A stretch of DNA of 64,000 bases from Polaromonas sp. (GTDB lineage: Bacteria; Pseudomonadota; Gammaproteobacteria; Burkholderiales; Burkholderiaceae_C). Where the stretch lies: positions 62,001-126,000 of the forward strand of contig NZ_JAAFGZ010000002.1 in assembly GCF_010365105.1 (NCBI RefSeq). The letters run 5' to 3'. Below are positions 1-8,376 of the stretch, one piece after another. Both the position numbers and the translations under genes were made by a program. The notes under the pieces are model-generated. The model worked only from the letters and a program-made list of their open reading frames with translations. It made no database searches and was not told the DNA's origin. Numbering within the stretch: position 1 is the stretch's first letter; every line of letters begins with the position of its first letter.

Positions 1-87
1 GGCTGAAGCACGGCAAGGCGAAACCGCGACATCCCGCATCAATCCAGAACTGCAATAAGGTGTACCGGCGCACCCGGAACAAGACAC

Positions 88-120
88 AAAAAAAGCGGCG
101 TTCCGGTTACAGAACGCCGC
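88..120 (-). terminator. Rho-independent terminator of the glycine-rich protein gene
   Basis: A 9-bp perfect stem (GCGGCGTTC / GAACGCCGC) with an 8-nt loop is flanked on its left by seven A residues, which is a T-run on the minus strand. It lies about 55 nt past the stop of the leftward gene at 174-752, so it reads as that gene's intrinsic terminator. Confidence 0.8.
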
Positions 121-173
121 CTTGCCAGCCTTTGCACAAGCCCTTGAAAAGGGCTTGAAGCTGTCGCCAATGC

Positions 174-752
174 TTAACGGTAGATATGCTGGCCGCCGTT
201 TTGCTTCCACTCGTTTTCAAAGTGCAGCGCATCTTCGTCATTGCGGGTCTTCACACCCATCAGGATGCCGCCGTTCTTGACGCCTTCCTCGTATTCCTTG
301 ACGCGCTCTTCTGGAATGTTCCAGCCGATCAGGGCGCCGATCAGGCCACCGCTGGCAGCGCCAGCGCCGGCACCGGCCGCTGCCGCCGCCAGGGGGCCTG
401 CAATCACCAGGCCCAGGCCGGGCAGGGCGATGCTGGTGCCCACGGCGGCAATGCCCGCCAGGATGGCGCCAATGGTGCCGCCGATGGCGCCGCCAATGCC
501 GGCGCCTTCAGCGGCCTTGTTGCCCAGTTCGGTTTCCTTGCCCATCACGCTGTCGTCTGCAAAGTGGCGCTTGCGCGTGTCGTCCGACATCACCAGGTTG
601 ACATCGTCCTTTGAATAGCCGCGTGTATGGGCAGCGTTGTAGGCAGCTTCAGCGCTGGCGCGGTCGGGGAACAGGCCGGTCACCATGTTGCTGGAGCCTG
701 TGGTGGACGGGGTGGTGCCGGTGTAAGGGGTGGCGTTGGTGTTCATGTTCAT
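174..752 (-). CDS. Glycine-zipper membrane protein with general-stress-protein-like N-terminus
   Basis: A 192-residue protein. After a Thr/Asn-rich leader the segment around residues 24-60 (GLFPDRASAEAAYNAAHTRGY) resembles the N-terminal domain of YflT/GSP17M-type stress proteins. Residues about 80-140 are an Ala/Gly-rich hydrophobic stretch with GxxxG spacing, typical of glycine-zipper membrane segments, and the C-terminus is hydrophilic. The start is fixed by AAGGAG 7 nt upstream. A terminator follows. The next gene upstream is a small exported protein on the same strand about 45 nt away, so the two may be co-expressed. Biochemical function is unknown; a role in envelope or osmotic stress is inference only. 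Confidence 0.75.
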   Translation of the reverse strand: MNMNTNATPYTGTTPSTTGSSNMVTGLFPDRASAEAAYNAAHTRGYSKDDVNLVMSDDTRKRHFADDSVMGKETELGNKAAEGAGIGGAIGGTIGAILAGIAAVGTSIALPGLGLVIAGPLAAAAAGAGAGAASGGLIGALIGWNIPEERVKEYEEGVKNGGILMGVKTRNDEDALHFENEWKQNGGQHIYR

Positions 753-796
753 GACAATCTCCTTTTAAACTTAAGAAACAAAAAGAATTGCGGCAA

Positions 797-1150
797 TCAG
801 TTGCGGTCGGCGCGGGCTGCGCGGGTCGTTCCCATGGCGCCGTTACGTGCGGTGCCGCTCATGGGCGCCGTGCTGGCGGTATTGCTGGTCGTGGCAGCCG
901 GGGCTGCAGTGTTGTTGCTGCCCATGGCATCGCTGGCCCGCTGGGCGGGTGAGGGCGCGGTTCTAACAACCGTGGCGGTATCGCTGCGCGGCACAGCCTG
1001 TTTGAGGGCGGTTGACGCTTCCTGGGGTGTCACGCCCAACGTGGCAGGTGCCGATGCACCTGCTGCCGGCATGGGGGTCTGTGCGGATGCGCTGACCACT
1101 GCCAGTGCCATCAAGGCTCCGAGGGAAATCGATTTGATATGACTTTTCAT
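797..1150 (-). CDS. Small exported protein of unknown function
   Basis: A 117-residue protein that opens with a classic signal peptide (MKSHIKSISLGALMALAVVSASA) with likely cleavage after AxA near residue 23. The mature part is low-complexity, rich in Ala, Thr and Ser, and has no cysteine pair or recognisable domain. AGAAGGA lies upstream of the ATG. It precedes the glycine-zipper gene on the same strand and may share its transcript. I do not recognise a family. Confidence 0.65.
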   Translation of the reverse strand: MKSHIKSISLGALMALAVVSASAQTPMPAAGASAPATLGVTPQEASTALKQAVPRSDTATVVRTAPSPAQRASDAMGSNNTAAPAATTSNTASTAPMSGTARNGAMGTTRAARADRN

Positions 1151-1346
1151 GATCTTGTCCTTCTGAAAAAATTTGCGGTCAACACGCTTGACGTGTCTTC
1201 GATCAGCTTCCGTTTCAAGCTGTATTGACTATAGGGAGTGCATTTTTCGTTGCGTTTCAGAGGCGACCTTATGGCGCCGTAGGAGAGAGCCGCATTTTGT
1301 TCCTGCAGATTTCCGACATTCCGGCAATGATTTACCATTTCCTTCC

Positions 1347-2096
1347 ATGAACACCTGCCTTGTTGCCTCGTCGTTGAAAACGCGTTTTTTCCGCTGTCCG
1401 CGCACCCTGTCGGAGGCGCTGCTTTGCGCAAGCCTGGCGGCTTTGCTCGGCATGCCGCAGCCATCGCTGGCGGCCTCTCCAGCGGCTTCGACTGCCGCAG
1501 GCAGGGCGCCCCAGCCGTCTTCCGCAGGACCGGACGTGTCCCGCATGACCGCGTGGATTCGCGCCACCGGCAATCACCAGGGGTTGCCTTTTGCCATCAT
1601 CGACAAAAAGGCCGCCATGCTGCACGTCTTTGACGCGTCCGGCAGACCGCTCGATTCCTCACCGGTGCTGCTCGGTCTGGCGGTGGGGGACGACTCGGCG
1701 CCCGACATCGGCACGCGCAAGATGTCGGACATCCGGCCTGACGAACGCACCACGCCGGCAGGCCGCTTCATGTCCGAGCCGGGCCGCAACCTGCAGGGCG
1801 AGGACATTGTCTGGATCGACTACGACGCCGCCGTCTCGATGCACCGCGTTCGCGCCAGCAACAAGGCCGACCGGCGGCTGGAACGCCTGGCCACGCCAAC
1901 GGCGGCCGACAACCGTATCTCCTACGGTTGCGTCAACGTGCCTGCCGCGTTCTATGACGCGCGGATCAAGCCGGTGTTCGGACGGCAGCCGGCCCTTGTC
2001 TACGTCCTGCCGGAAACCCGCTCCATGGGCACTGTGTTCGGTCTGTCCGATGGCAGGCTTCTGGAGCCACGCCGGATTTCTGCCGCAATCAACTGA
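1347..2096 (+). CDS. L,D-transpeptidase (YkuD)-like exported protein
   Basis: From the ATG at 1347 the product is 249 residues and begins with a long signal-like segment ending in AALLGMPQPSLAA. The C-terminal half resembles the YkuD catalytic domain: a His in VSMHRVRAS is followed about 25 residues later by ISYGCVNVP, the position of the family's S-H-G-C nucleophile motif. The usual His before Gly is Tyr here. Proteins of this family cross-link peptidoglycan or attach proteins to it. The ORF-track start at 1173 adds 58 residues that would bury the signal peptide, so I reject it. Whether the SYGC variant is active cannot be told from sequence. Confidence 0.75.
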   Translation: MNTCLVASSLKTRFFRCPRTLSEALLCASLAALLGMPQPSLAASPAASTAAGRAPQPSSAGPDVSRMTAWIRATGNHQGLPFAIIDKKAAMLHVFDASGRPLDSSPVLLGLAVGDDSAPDIGTRKMSDIRPDERTTPAGRFMSEPGRNLQGEDIVWIDYDAAVSMHRVRASNKADRRLERLATPTAADNRISYGCVNVPAAFYDARIKPVFGRQPALVYVLPETRSMGTVFGLSDGRLLEPRRISAAIN

Positions 2097-2232
2097 TCGG
2101 TGCATCGGCCCGCTGATGCGCGATCGAGTCATCCTGCCAGCGTACCTGGCACCGCTGGACGTCTAACAGAAACAGCCCCGCTTGACGGGCAACTGCGGTG
2201 TACAGACGACACAGGCAACACAGGCCACATAG

Positions 2233-2316
2233 CATTTTTGCTACTGTATCAATAGCTGTCAATACATGCGCAGTCTGCGGAAAAAGCATTTTTGATGCTG
2301 AAAATCCGGTTTGTGG
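2233..2316 (+). repeat. Dispersed ~65-85 bp repeat, copy A
   Basis: This copy reads TTTTTGCTACTGTATCAATAG at its left and ends with GATGCTGAAAATCC. It aligns over its whole length with the copy at 22896-22980 (shared TATCAATAGCTG and CAGTCTGCG). It sits between two convergent genes, only 17 nt from the hybrid kinase stop. Confidence 0.8.
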
Positions 2317-2332
2317 CCAGGGCGGTTGCGTT

Positions 2333-5014
2333 TCAGGCAGCAGCCAGCAGAATTTTCTCGATCTCGCTGAAATCGGCGGGCTTGACCAGGTGGTGGTCAA
2401 AGCCTGCATCCTGCGAGCGCTGACGGTCGGAATCCTGGCCATAGCCGGTCAGCGCCACCAGCACCACGTGTTTGAGCCCGGCCTGCTGGCGAATCCGCTG
2501 CGCCACCTTGTAGCCGTCGAGTCCCGGCAAGCCGATGTCGAGCAGGATCACGTCAGGCTGGTAGTCCATTGCCGCCTGAACGGCCGCCGGGCCGTCGTGC
2601 GCCAGCCGGCTGTCATGGCCGGTCATCTCGAGCAGCGTGGCCAGGCCCTGGGCAGCGTCGATGTTGTCATCGACCACCAGGACGCGCTGTGCTGCCTTTG
2701 CAGGCAGCGGGGCGTTGTTGTCCAGGGCGGGTGCTGCGGGTGCAAGCACGGCCTGCATGACCGGCAGCCGAACGACAAACTCGCTGCCCTGGCCAAGGAT
2801 GCTCGACACCGTGACCGTGCCGCCATGCAGTTCCACCAGCTGCTTCACCATGCTCAGGCCAATGCCCAGCCCGCCTTGCGAGCGGTCCAGCGAACGGTCT
2901 GCCTGCGTGAACAGATCAAAGATGTGCGGCAGCAGCTCAGGCGCCATGCCAAGGCCGGTATCGCGCACCCGGATCGCCACCTGGAGCTGGGTCGCCTGCA
3001 CGCCGCTGGCCCTCGGGTCATTCGCCGGCTCGTTTTCAACGCTCAGCCAAAGGTTTCCGCCATTGGGGGTGTATTTGGCCGCATTGACGAGCAGGTTCAC
3101 CAGCACCTGCTCCAGCCGCGCAGCATCGGCCTGCACAAACACGGGTGCCTGCGGCATTGACACTGTGAGCGCATGCTGGTGTCTCGCGATGAGGGGGCTG
3201 GCCGACTCCACGGCGTTTTCCACGATGCTGTTCAGGCTGGCCTGCTCCAGGCGAAGCCGGACGTTGCCGGTGGTGATGCGCGAGACTTCCAGCAGGTCGT
3301 CCACCAGATGCTTGAGGTGCTTGAGCTGGCGCTCCATGATGCCGCGGCTTTGCTGCTGAAGCGGGTCGGCGTCCGCAGGCTGGCGCAGCAGTTGCACCGC
3401 ATTGGAAAGCGCTGCCAGCGGGTTGCGCAACTCATGGCTGAGCATCGCCAGGAACTCGTCCTTGCGCCGGTGCAGGTCCATCAGGGCGTGCGCCTGTTCG
3501 GCGGTCTCGTGCTGCAGGCGGGCGCGCTCGGTCACGTCATAGCAGCAGGTGAGGGCGCCGGTGATCTCGCCTGCCTTGCCAAGCAGTGGCACGACATGCG
3601 CGACGACCGTCATGTCCGGGGCGGCAGGCCGCTCAACCACAAATGCCTCGTCATAAACCCCGGGGATGTTGCCTTTGAGCACCTCGGCCGTGCGCGACTG
3701 CAGGGTGGGCGCCAGCCCACCGTCAGACAGACGGATGCCCAGCGTCTTGAAAAATGTGCTGTCGCCCTCGCCGACTGCGGGTTCGGCACCCCAGAGTTCC
3801 AGCGCGGCGCGGTTGCATTCCTCCAGCCGCCCTGCAGCGTCGGATGAAAAAATGGCAACCGGCCCCCAGTCAAACAGCGCACGAAAACGTGACTCGCTCT
3901 GGCGCATGGCTTCTTCGGTTTTCACCCGGTCAGAAATATCCCGGAAAAGAATCGCCACACGCCCGCTTTCAGGCCCACCCAGCCGGAAGGCATAGGCATC
4001 GAACCAGCGGCCGTCCATGGCCCTGGCTTCGTTGACGAAGCGGTGCGGCTCGCCTGTCAAGGCGACCTTGCCATAGATTTCAAACCACTGCGCCTCCATG
4101 TCGGGAACCAGTTCCAGCATTCGCCTGCCGGTGGCGCCCGACATGCCGGTCTGCTTTCCGAAGGCCGGGTTGACCTCCAGAAAGCGGTAGTCGACGGGCA
4201 CCTTGCCGTCGTCAAAAATGAGTTCGACGATGCAAAAGGCTTCGTCAATCGAGTTGAACAGCATCTGGTACTGCGAGGCGATATGCCGCAGTTCCTTTTC
4301 GGCCTGATGGCGGGTGGCCAGTTCCCGGCGCAGGCAGACAAACAGCAGCAGCAGCGCCAGCGCGCCCAGCGTGCCGCCAAGCAACACCGCTTGAAGCGTG
4401 CGGCGACTGTCCGCGCCGCTTTGTGTTGCATGGATTTCCAGGTTGTCGGCTTCTTCGTTCCTGGCTTCTCCTGCCAGCGCGCGAAGCTGGTCCATGCTCT
4501 TCTTGCCAGCAAGCGCCGTGACCGCCTGGCTGGCGGCCAGCAGGCCCTGGGTCTGGCGCACGGCGATGATTTCCTTGAGAATCGCCATTCTTTCCCCCAG
4601 CATCTGCGTGAGCGCGGCAATCCGCTGCTGCTGGCGGGCGTTGCCCGCGTTCAGCAGGCGCAAGCTTTCCAGCTGGGCCGGGAGCACGCCCACGCTGGCG
4701 TGGTAAGGCGCCAGGTACTCCGGCAACCCGGTGATGATGAAGCCGCGCTGCCCGGTCTCTGCATCCTTGAGGCTGGACAAGAATGTATCGAACTGCGACA
4801 TGACCGCGCGGCTGTGCGTTTCGCGCTGTTCCGAATCGGCGGCAGCCAGCATGCTTCGACAAGCCAGTCCGCCAACGCCAACCAGGCAGGCCAGCACCAG
4901 CATCAGCAAGCCATTGACCAGCCTGCGCTTGACGACCTCTGGCGGTACGTCGGCCCTGGCGCTGTCATGGAATTGCTGTGCCGTGATGCCGGCGGCCAGT
5001 TCAGCCGTGGTCAT
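2333..5014 (-). CDS. CHASE3-PAS-PAS hybrid sensor histidine kinase
   Basis: An 893-residue membrane sensor kinase with its own receiver. A transmembrane helix near residues 32-52 is followed by a CHASE3-type periplasmic domain (LKDAETGQRGFIITG) and a second helix near 208-228. Two PAS domains span roughly 240-500. The dimerisation helix carries the H-box FLAMLSHELRNPLAAL. The ATPase shows the N-box (LLVNAAKYTPNGG), G1 (VRDTGLGMAPE) and G2 (GGLGIGLSMVKQL). The C-terminal receiver has VVDDN and the phospho-acceptor in VILLDIGLPGLDGY. No response-regulator gene is adjacent, so output probably passes through another protein by phosphorelay. The stimulus is unknown. Confidence 0.92.
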   Translation of the reverse strand: MTTAELAAGITAQQFHDSARADVPPEVVKRRLVNGLLMLVLACLVGVGGLACRSMLAAADSEQRETHSRAVMSQFDTFLSSLKDAETGQRGFIITGLPEYLAPYHASVGVLPAQLESLRLLNAGNARQQQRIAALTQMLGERMAILKEIIAVRQTQGLLAASQAVTALAGKKSMDQLRALAGEARNEEADNLEIHATQSGADSRRTLQAVLLGGTLGALALLLLFVCLRRELATRHQAEKELRHIASQYQMLFNSIDEAFCIVELIFDDGKVPVDYRFLEVNPAFGKQTGMSGATGRRMLELVPDMEAQWFEIYGKVALTGEPHRFVNEARAMDGRWFDAYAFRLGGPESGRVAILFRDISDRVKTEEAMRQSESRFRALFDWGPVAIFSSDAAGRLEECNRAALELWGAEPAVGEGDSTFFKTLGIRLSDGGLAPTLQSRTAEVLKGNIPGVYDEAFVVERPAAPDMTVVAHVVPLLGKAGEITGALTCCYDVTERARLQHETAEQAHALMDLHRRKDEFLAMLSHELRNPLAALSNAVQLLRQPADADPLQQQSRGIMERQLKHLKHLVDDLLEVSRITTGNVRLRLEQASLNSIVENAVESASPLIARHQHALTVSMPQAPVFVQADAARLEQVLVNLLVNAAKYTPNGGNLWLSVENEPANDPRASGVQATQLQVAIRVRDTGLGMAPELLPHIFDLFTQADRSLDRSQGGLGIGLSMVKQLVELHGGTVTVSSILGQGSEFVVRLPVMQAVLAPAAPALDNNAPLPAKAAQRVLVVDDNIDAAQGLATLLEMTGHDSRLAHDGPAAVQAAMDYQPDVILLDIGLPGLDGYKVAQRIRQQAGLKHVVLVALTGYGQDSDRQRSQDAGFDHHLVKPADFSEIEKILLAAA

Positions 5015-5433
5015 GACCGTGTCCGGTCAGGGAACATAAGCACTTGCGCACGCAGCGGCAGCGCGCCCCAGGCGGGCTGTTCGCCAAAGTGAAAGTGAAG
5101 GGGTGTCATCAGCAGTGAAGGAAGTCAAGCGTTCAGGAACGGAAGGCATCTTGACAGGGATTCACGCTTCCCACGCAACGCCGTGTGCTGACGGAAATCC
5201 AGCAGGATTTCCTGAAAATGCGGCCGGATCAGGTTTTATTGCTATGTTTTAAATAGCGTACTGCGATACGCAGTCTGTACCCCAGCGGGTAAACGATCCG
5301 TCGCGCCAAGGTCAGGATTTAGAGCCGGGCGGTGGGGAAAGTCTATTTTTCTTGTCTTGGAAAAAGACAAAATGCAACATTTAAACTGATAAAAACGATA
5401 AATAAACCAAAAAACAAACAAATTGGCTTGGTT
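5015..5433. other. Gene-free intergenic region upstream of the CHASE3 kinase
   Basis: This 419-nt gap separates two leftward genes. It should hold the kinase promoter. It contains a divergent copy of the dispersed repeat (5241-5300) with an ACTGCG-ATA-CGCAGT hairpin, and an AT-rich stretch at about 5340-5420. I see no credible ORF in it. Confidence 0.6.
5241..5300 (+). repeat. Dispersed repeat, divergent copy
   Basis: It begins GCTATGTTTTAAATAGC and shares the GCAGTCTG block with the copies at 2233 and 22896, but is less conserved at the right end. The small internal inverted repeat ACTGCG/CGCAGT could form a hairpin. Confidence 0.5.
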
Positions 5434-6858
5434 TCACAGCGAAAAAATCTTGCCCGGATTCATGATGTTCTTCGGGTCCAGCGCACGCTTGAGGCTGCGC
5501 ATCATGTCCACTGCGCCGTCCCCGGTCTCGCTCAGCAAAAAGTCCATCTTGCCCAGGCCAATGCCATGCTCGCCGGTGCAGGTGCCTTCCAGCCGCAGGG
5601 CGCGTGCCACCAGCTGGTGGTTCAGGATTTCGGCGGTTTCGCGTTCCTCGGGTTTGGTGGGGTCGATCAGGTAGCCGAAGTGAAAATTGCCGTCGCCGAC
5701 ATGGCCCACCAGAAAGTAGGGAATGCCGCTGGCATCGGCCTCGGCCACCGACTCCAGCAGGCAGTCGGCCAGGCGCGAAATCGGTACGCAGGTGTCGGTC
5801 GAAATCGCCCGGCAGCCGGGTTTGCTCTGGATGGCGGCAAAGTAGGCGTTGTGCCGCGCGGTCCACAGCCGGGTGCGCTCCTCGGGCGTGCTGGCCCATT
5901 CAAAGGCATTACCGCCCTGGCCGCTGGCGAGTTCCTGCACCAGCTCGGCCTGCTCCTTCACGCTGTTCGGCGTGCCGTGGAACTCCATCAGCAGCATGGC
6001 TTCCTCGCGCAGGCCGAGCTTGCTGTGGGCGTTCACCATGCGCACGGTGTTGGCGTCGATCAGCTCGACGCGCGCAATCGGCACGCCCAGCTGGATGATC
6101 TCGATGGTGGTGCGCACCGCCGCCTCGATGCTCGGAAACGAGCAGATCGCCGCTGAAATCGCCTCGGGCAGCGGGTACAGCCTGACGGTGACTTCGGTGA
6201 TCACGCCCAGCGTGCCTTCGCTGCCGACCATCAGGCGCGTCAGGTCGTAGCCGGCGGCTGACTTCTTGGCGCGGGTGCCGGTGCGAATAACGCGGCCGCT
6301 GGCCGTCACCACTTCCAGCGCCAGCACGTTCTCGCGCATGGTGCCGTAGCGCACGGCGTTGGTGCCGCTGGCGCGCGTAGCGCTCATGCCGCCCAGCGTG
6401 GCGTCGGCGCCGGGGTCGATGGGAAAGAACAGGCCGGTGCTCTTGATTTCTTCATTCAGCTGCTTGCGCGTCACGCCCGGCTGCACGGTGACCGTCAGGT
6501 CTTCGGCGTGGATTGCCAGCACCCGGTTCATGCGGCTCACGTCGATGCTGATGCCGCCCTGCACGGCCAGCAGGTGGCCTTCAAGCGAGGTGCCGACGCC
6601 AAACGGAATCACCGGCACGCTGTACTCGCTGGCCAGCGTCACCGCGTCGGCCACGTCCTGCGTGCTTTCGGCAAACACCACGGCAGCGGGCGGCTGCGCG
6701 TTAAACGACGATTCATCGCGGCCGTGCTGCTCGCGCACCACCAGGGCGGTCGAGCAGCGTTCGGCAAAGCGGGTTTTGAGGGCGTCGATCAATGCCTGCG
6801 GCGTCTCGCGCTGGAGGATGTCAGGCACAAGATGAGACAGGGCGGTGTGGGCGTTCAT
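5434..6858 (-). CDS. FAD-binding oxidase, D-lactate/glycolate dehydrogenase (GlcD/Dld) type
   Basis: A 474-residue protein of the PCMH-type FAD-linked oxidase family, which oxidises 2-hydroxy acids such as D-lactate to 2-oxo acids and passes electrons to cytochrome c or quinone. The FAD-binding part shows PVIPFGVGTSLEGH and PIDPGADATLGGM; the C-terminus has the family signature GTCTGEHGIGLGKM. The start at 6858 is chosen because AGGAG lies just upstream; the track ORF to 7044 runs into non-homologous sequence. A 2-hydroxyglutarate or other hydroxy-acid substrate is equally possible. Confidence 0.88.
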   Translation of the reverse strand: MNAHTALSHLVPDILQRETPQALIDALKTRFAERCSTALVVREQHGRDESSFNAQPPAAVVFAESTQDVADAVTLASEYSVPVIPFGVGTSLEGHLLAVQGGISIDVSRMNRVLAIHAEDLTVTVQPGVTRKQLNEEIKSTGLFFPIDPGADATLGGMSATRASGTNAVRYGTMRENVLALEVVTASGRVIRTGTRAKKSAAGYDLTRLMVGSEGTLGVITEVTVRLYPLPEAISAAICSFPSIEAAVRTTIEIIQLGVPIARVELIDANTVRMVNAHSKLGLREEAMLLMEFHGTPNSVKEQAELVQELASGQGGNAFEWASTPEERTRLWTARHNAYFAAIQSKPGCRAISTDTCVPISRLADCLLESVAEADASGIPYFLVGHVGDGNFHFGYLIDPTKPEERETAEILNHQLVARALRLEGTCTGEHGIGLGKMDFLLSETGDGAVDMMRSLKRALDPKNIMNPGKIFSL

Positions 6859-6952
6859 TGGGTATCTCCTTGTTCGTTTGCCCATTATCCTTATCTGCTC
6901 GGTATTTGGATGATGGCTGTTGTGACAGCAGTTTGTTGCCGTCTGGCCGGAC

Positions 6953-7660
6953 TCAGGTTCCCGCGTAACGGAATAGCTGGTCGCCGCCCGGTGAGCGAAT
7001 TTGTGCATTGAACGAGACGATGATGCGGTCCCGCTCCCCGACATACGGCATGGCCTTGTGCGGCATGAACGACGGGAACAGCACCAGTTCCCCCTCGGCT
7101 GGCGTCACATCCAGTGTGGCCTGTTGCAGCCAGGCGTTGCCCATGTCCATGTACGCTCCACCGAGCAAGGGGAACAGCGGGCTGTAAAAACGCGTAGCGC
7201 CGTTCAGTAGGCCGAACTCGGGGTGGGTGTGGCGCTGCTCGGGTGGATCGATCTGCACGTAATACACCCCGGACCAGGAACAATTGCCATGGGTGTGAAT
7301 GTCGTGAAAAGTGGCGCCATTCTGGATCTGAAACCAGACCCCCACCAAATCCAGTTGCAGGCCGTGACGACCCTTTGGCCAGACACCGGCGTTTGCCTGT
7401 TGGGCCGTGGCTTGCAACGAGGCGGCAATGAACTGCAGCAAGGCACTGAACTCGGGGAGGTCCACGCGTTTCAGTAAATCATCGGCACTGGCATAAAAGC
7501 TGCCCGGCGCCGCCATGACGTCGGTCGCGCGCAGCGCGTTGAACACCCGGCCCAACACGGGATTGACCTCGGACGCTTCTTTAAAACGGTGCACCGCCAG
7601 CGGCACTGGCCAGTGTTGCTGCAGAACGCCCGCAGCAGGCACCGGCATCATCGTCGTCAC
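6953..7660 (-). CDS. Putative 2-oxoglutarate/Fe(II)-dependent oxygenase (TIGR02466-like), last gene of the cox operon
   Basis: A 235-residue protein resembling the TIGR02466 group of the cupin-like 2OG-Fe(II) oxygenase fold. Likely metal ligands are the His residues in FHDIHTHGNCSWSGVYY and in the distal PHKAMPYVGERDRIIVSFN block, whose Arg would bind 2-oxoglutarate. Its GTG start overlaps the stop of the mocA-like gene (GTGA), so translation is coupled and it belongs to the cox transcript. No role for such a protein in CO dehydrogenase biogenesis is known to me. A modification enzyme for a Cox protein or a cofactor-related role are both guesses. Confidence 0.75.
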   Translation of the reverse strand: MTTMMPVPAAGVLQQHWPVPLAVHRFKEASEVNPVLGRVFNALRATDVMAAPGSFYASADDLLKRVDLPEFSALLQFIAASLQATAQQANAGVWPKGRHGLQLDLVGVWFQIQNGATFHDIHTHGNCSWSGVYYVQIDPPEQRHTHPEFGLLNGATRFYSPLFPLLGGAYMDMGNAWLQQATLDVTPAEGELVLFPSFMPHKAMPYVGERDRIIVSFNAQIRSPGGDQLFRYAGT

Positions 7661-8376
7661 GCGATCGTCTCGGTGGCGGGCAGTTCCAGCTTCCAGCCGG
7701 TACGCTGCGCCAGTTGCTGCACATCCTCCAGCGTGTCGAGATCGGTGACAAAGCGAAGGTTGGCGGTCTCGTGCACATGCACCAGTTCCGGCTGGCGCTC
7801 GATCAGGTGACGACAGCCCAAATGGGTGTCACTGGCCAGAATTTGCGCGCGGGCTACCTCGTCAAGCAGGATCGGGTTGCCGCGCTGGCCATTGACCACC
7901 GGCACCACCACGTTGCCGCTGGGCCGCTTCTTGAAGGCAGCGATCAGTTCGGTCAGGTCCCCGGTCCCGATCAGGGGCTGGTCGGCCAGCACGACAAATA
8001 CCGCGTCAAAGTTGCCATGGAGGGCTGCCAGGCCGATGCGCACCGAACCTTGCTGGCCCGCACGGTAGGCCGGGTTGTAGGCCAGTGTGATGGGAAAACT
8101 CTGCACCTGGGCTTCAACCGCTTCACGCGCATGCCCGGTGACCACCACCACTTCATCGACTCCTGCGCCGCTGAGCGCAATCAGTTGGCGGCTGATCAGG
8201 GGCACACCCTGCAGGCGGATCAGCGACTTGGTCACGCCGCCCATGCGCGCACCTTCGCCGGCCGCCAATACGACCGCCCCAATTCGCAGGCGGGGGTAGA
8301 GTCCACCACCCTGTTTAAGCAAGCATCCCATAGTCGAATTTCCAGAAGTTGTAGGTGTGTTTGAAATCATGTTCAC
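7657..8376 (-). CDS. MocA/MobA-like molybdenum cofactor nucleotidyltransferase
   Basis: A 239-residue NTP-transferase. The nucleotide-binding motif AVVLAAGEGARMGG near residue 34 and the FVVLADQPLIGTGDL block are typical of the MobA/MocA superfamily. In cox and xanthine dehydrogenase clusters such enzymes convert Mo-molybdopterin to the cytosine dinucleotide form (MCD) used by CO dehydrogenase. The GTG start overlaps the coxE stop as GTGA, and its own stop overlaps the next gene in the same way, so three genes are translationally chained. MCD synthesis is inferred from context. Confidence 0.85.
   Translation of the reverse strand: MNMISNTPTTSGNSTMGCLLKQGGGLYPRLRIGAVVLAAGEGARMGGVTKSLIRLQGVPLISRQLIALSGAGVDEVVVVTGHAREAVEAQVQSFPITLAYNPAYRAGQQGSVRIGLAALHGNFDAVFVVLADQPLIGTGDLTELIAAFKKRPSGNVVVPVVNGQRGNPILLDEVARAQILASDTHLGCRHLIERQPELVHVHETANLRFVTDLDTLEDVQQLAQRTGWKLELPATETIA

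Noticed and set aside
186-618. Plus-strand ORFs opposite the glycine-zipper gene
   Set aside because: Antisense shadows of a high-GC gene; no ribosome site or domain.
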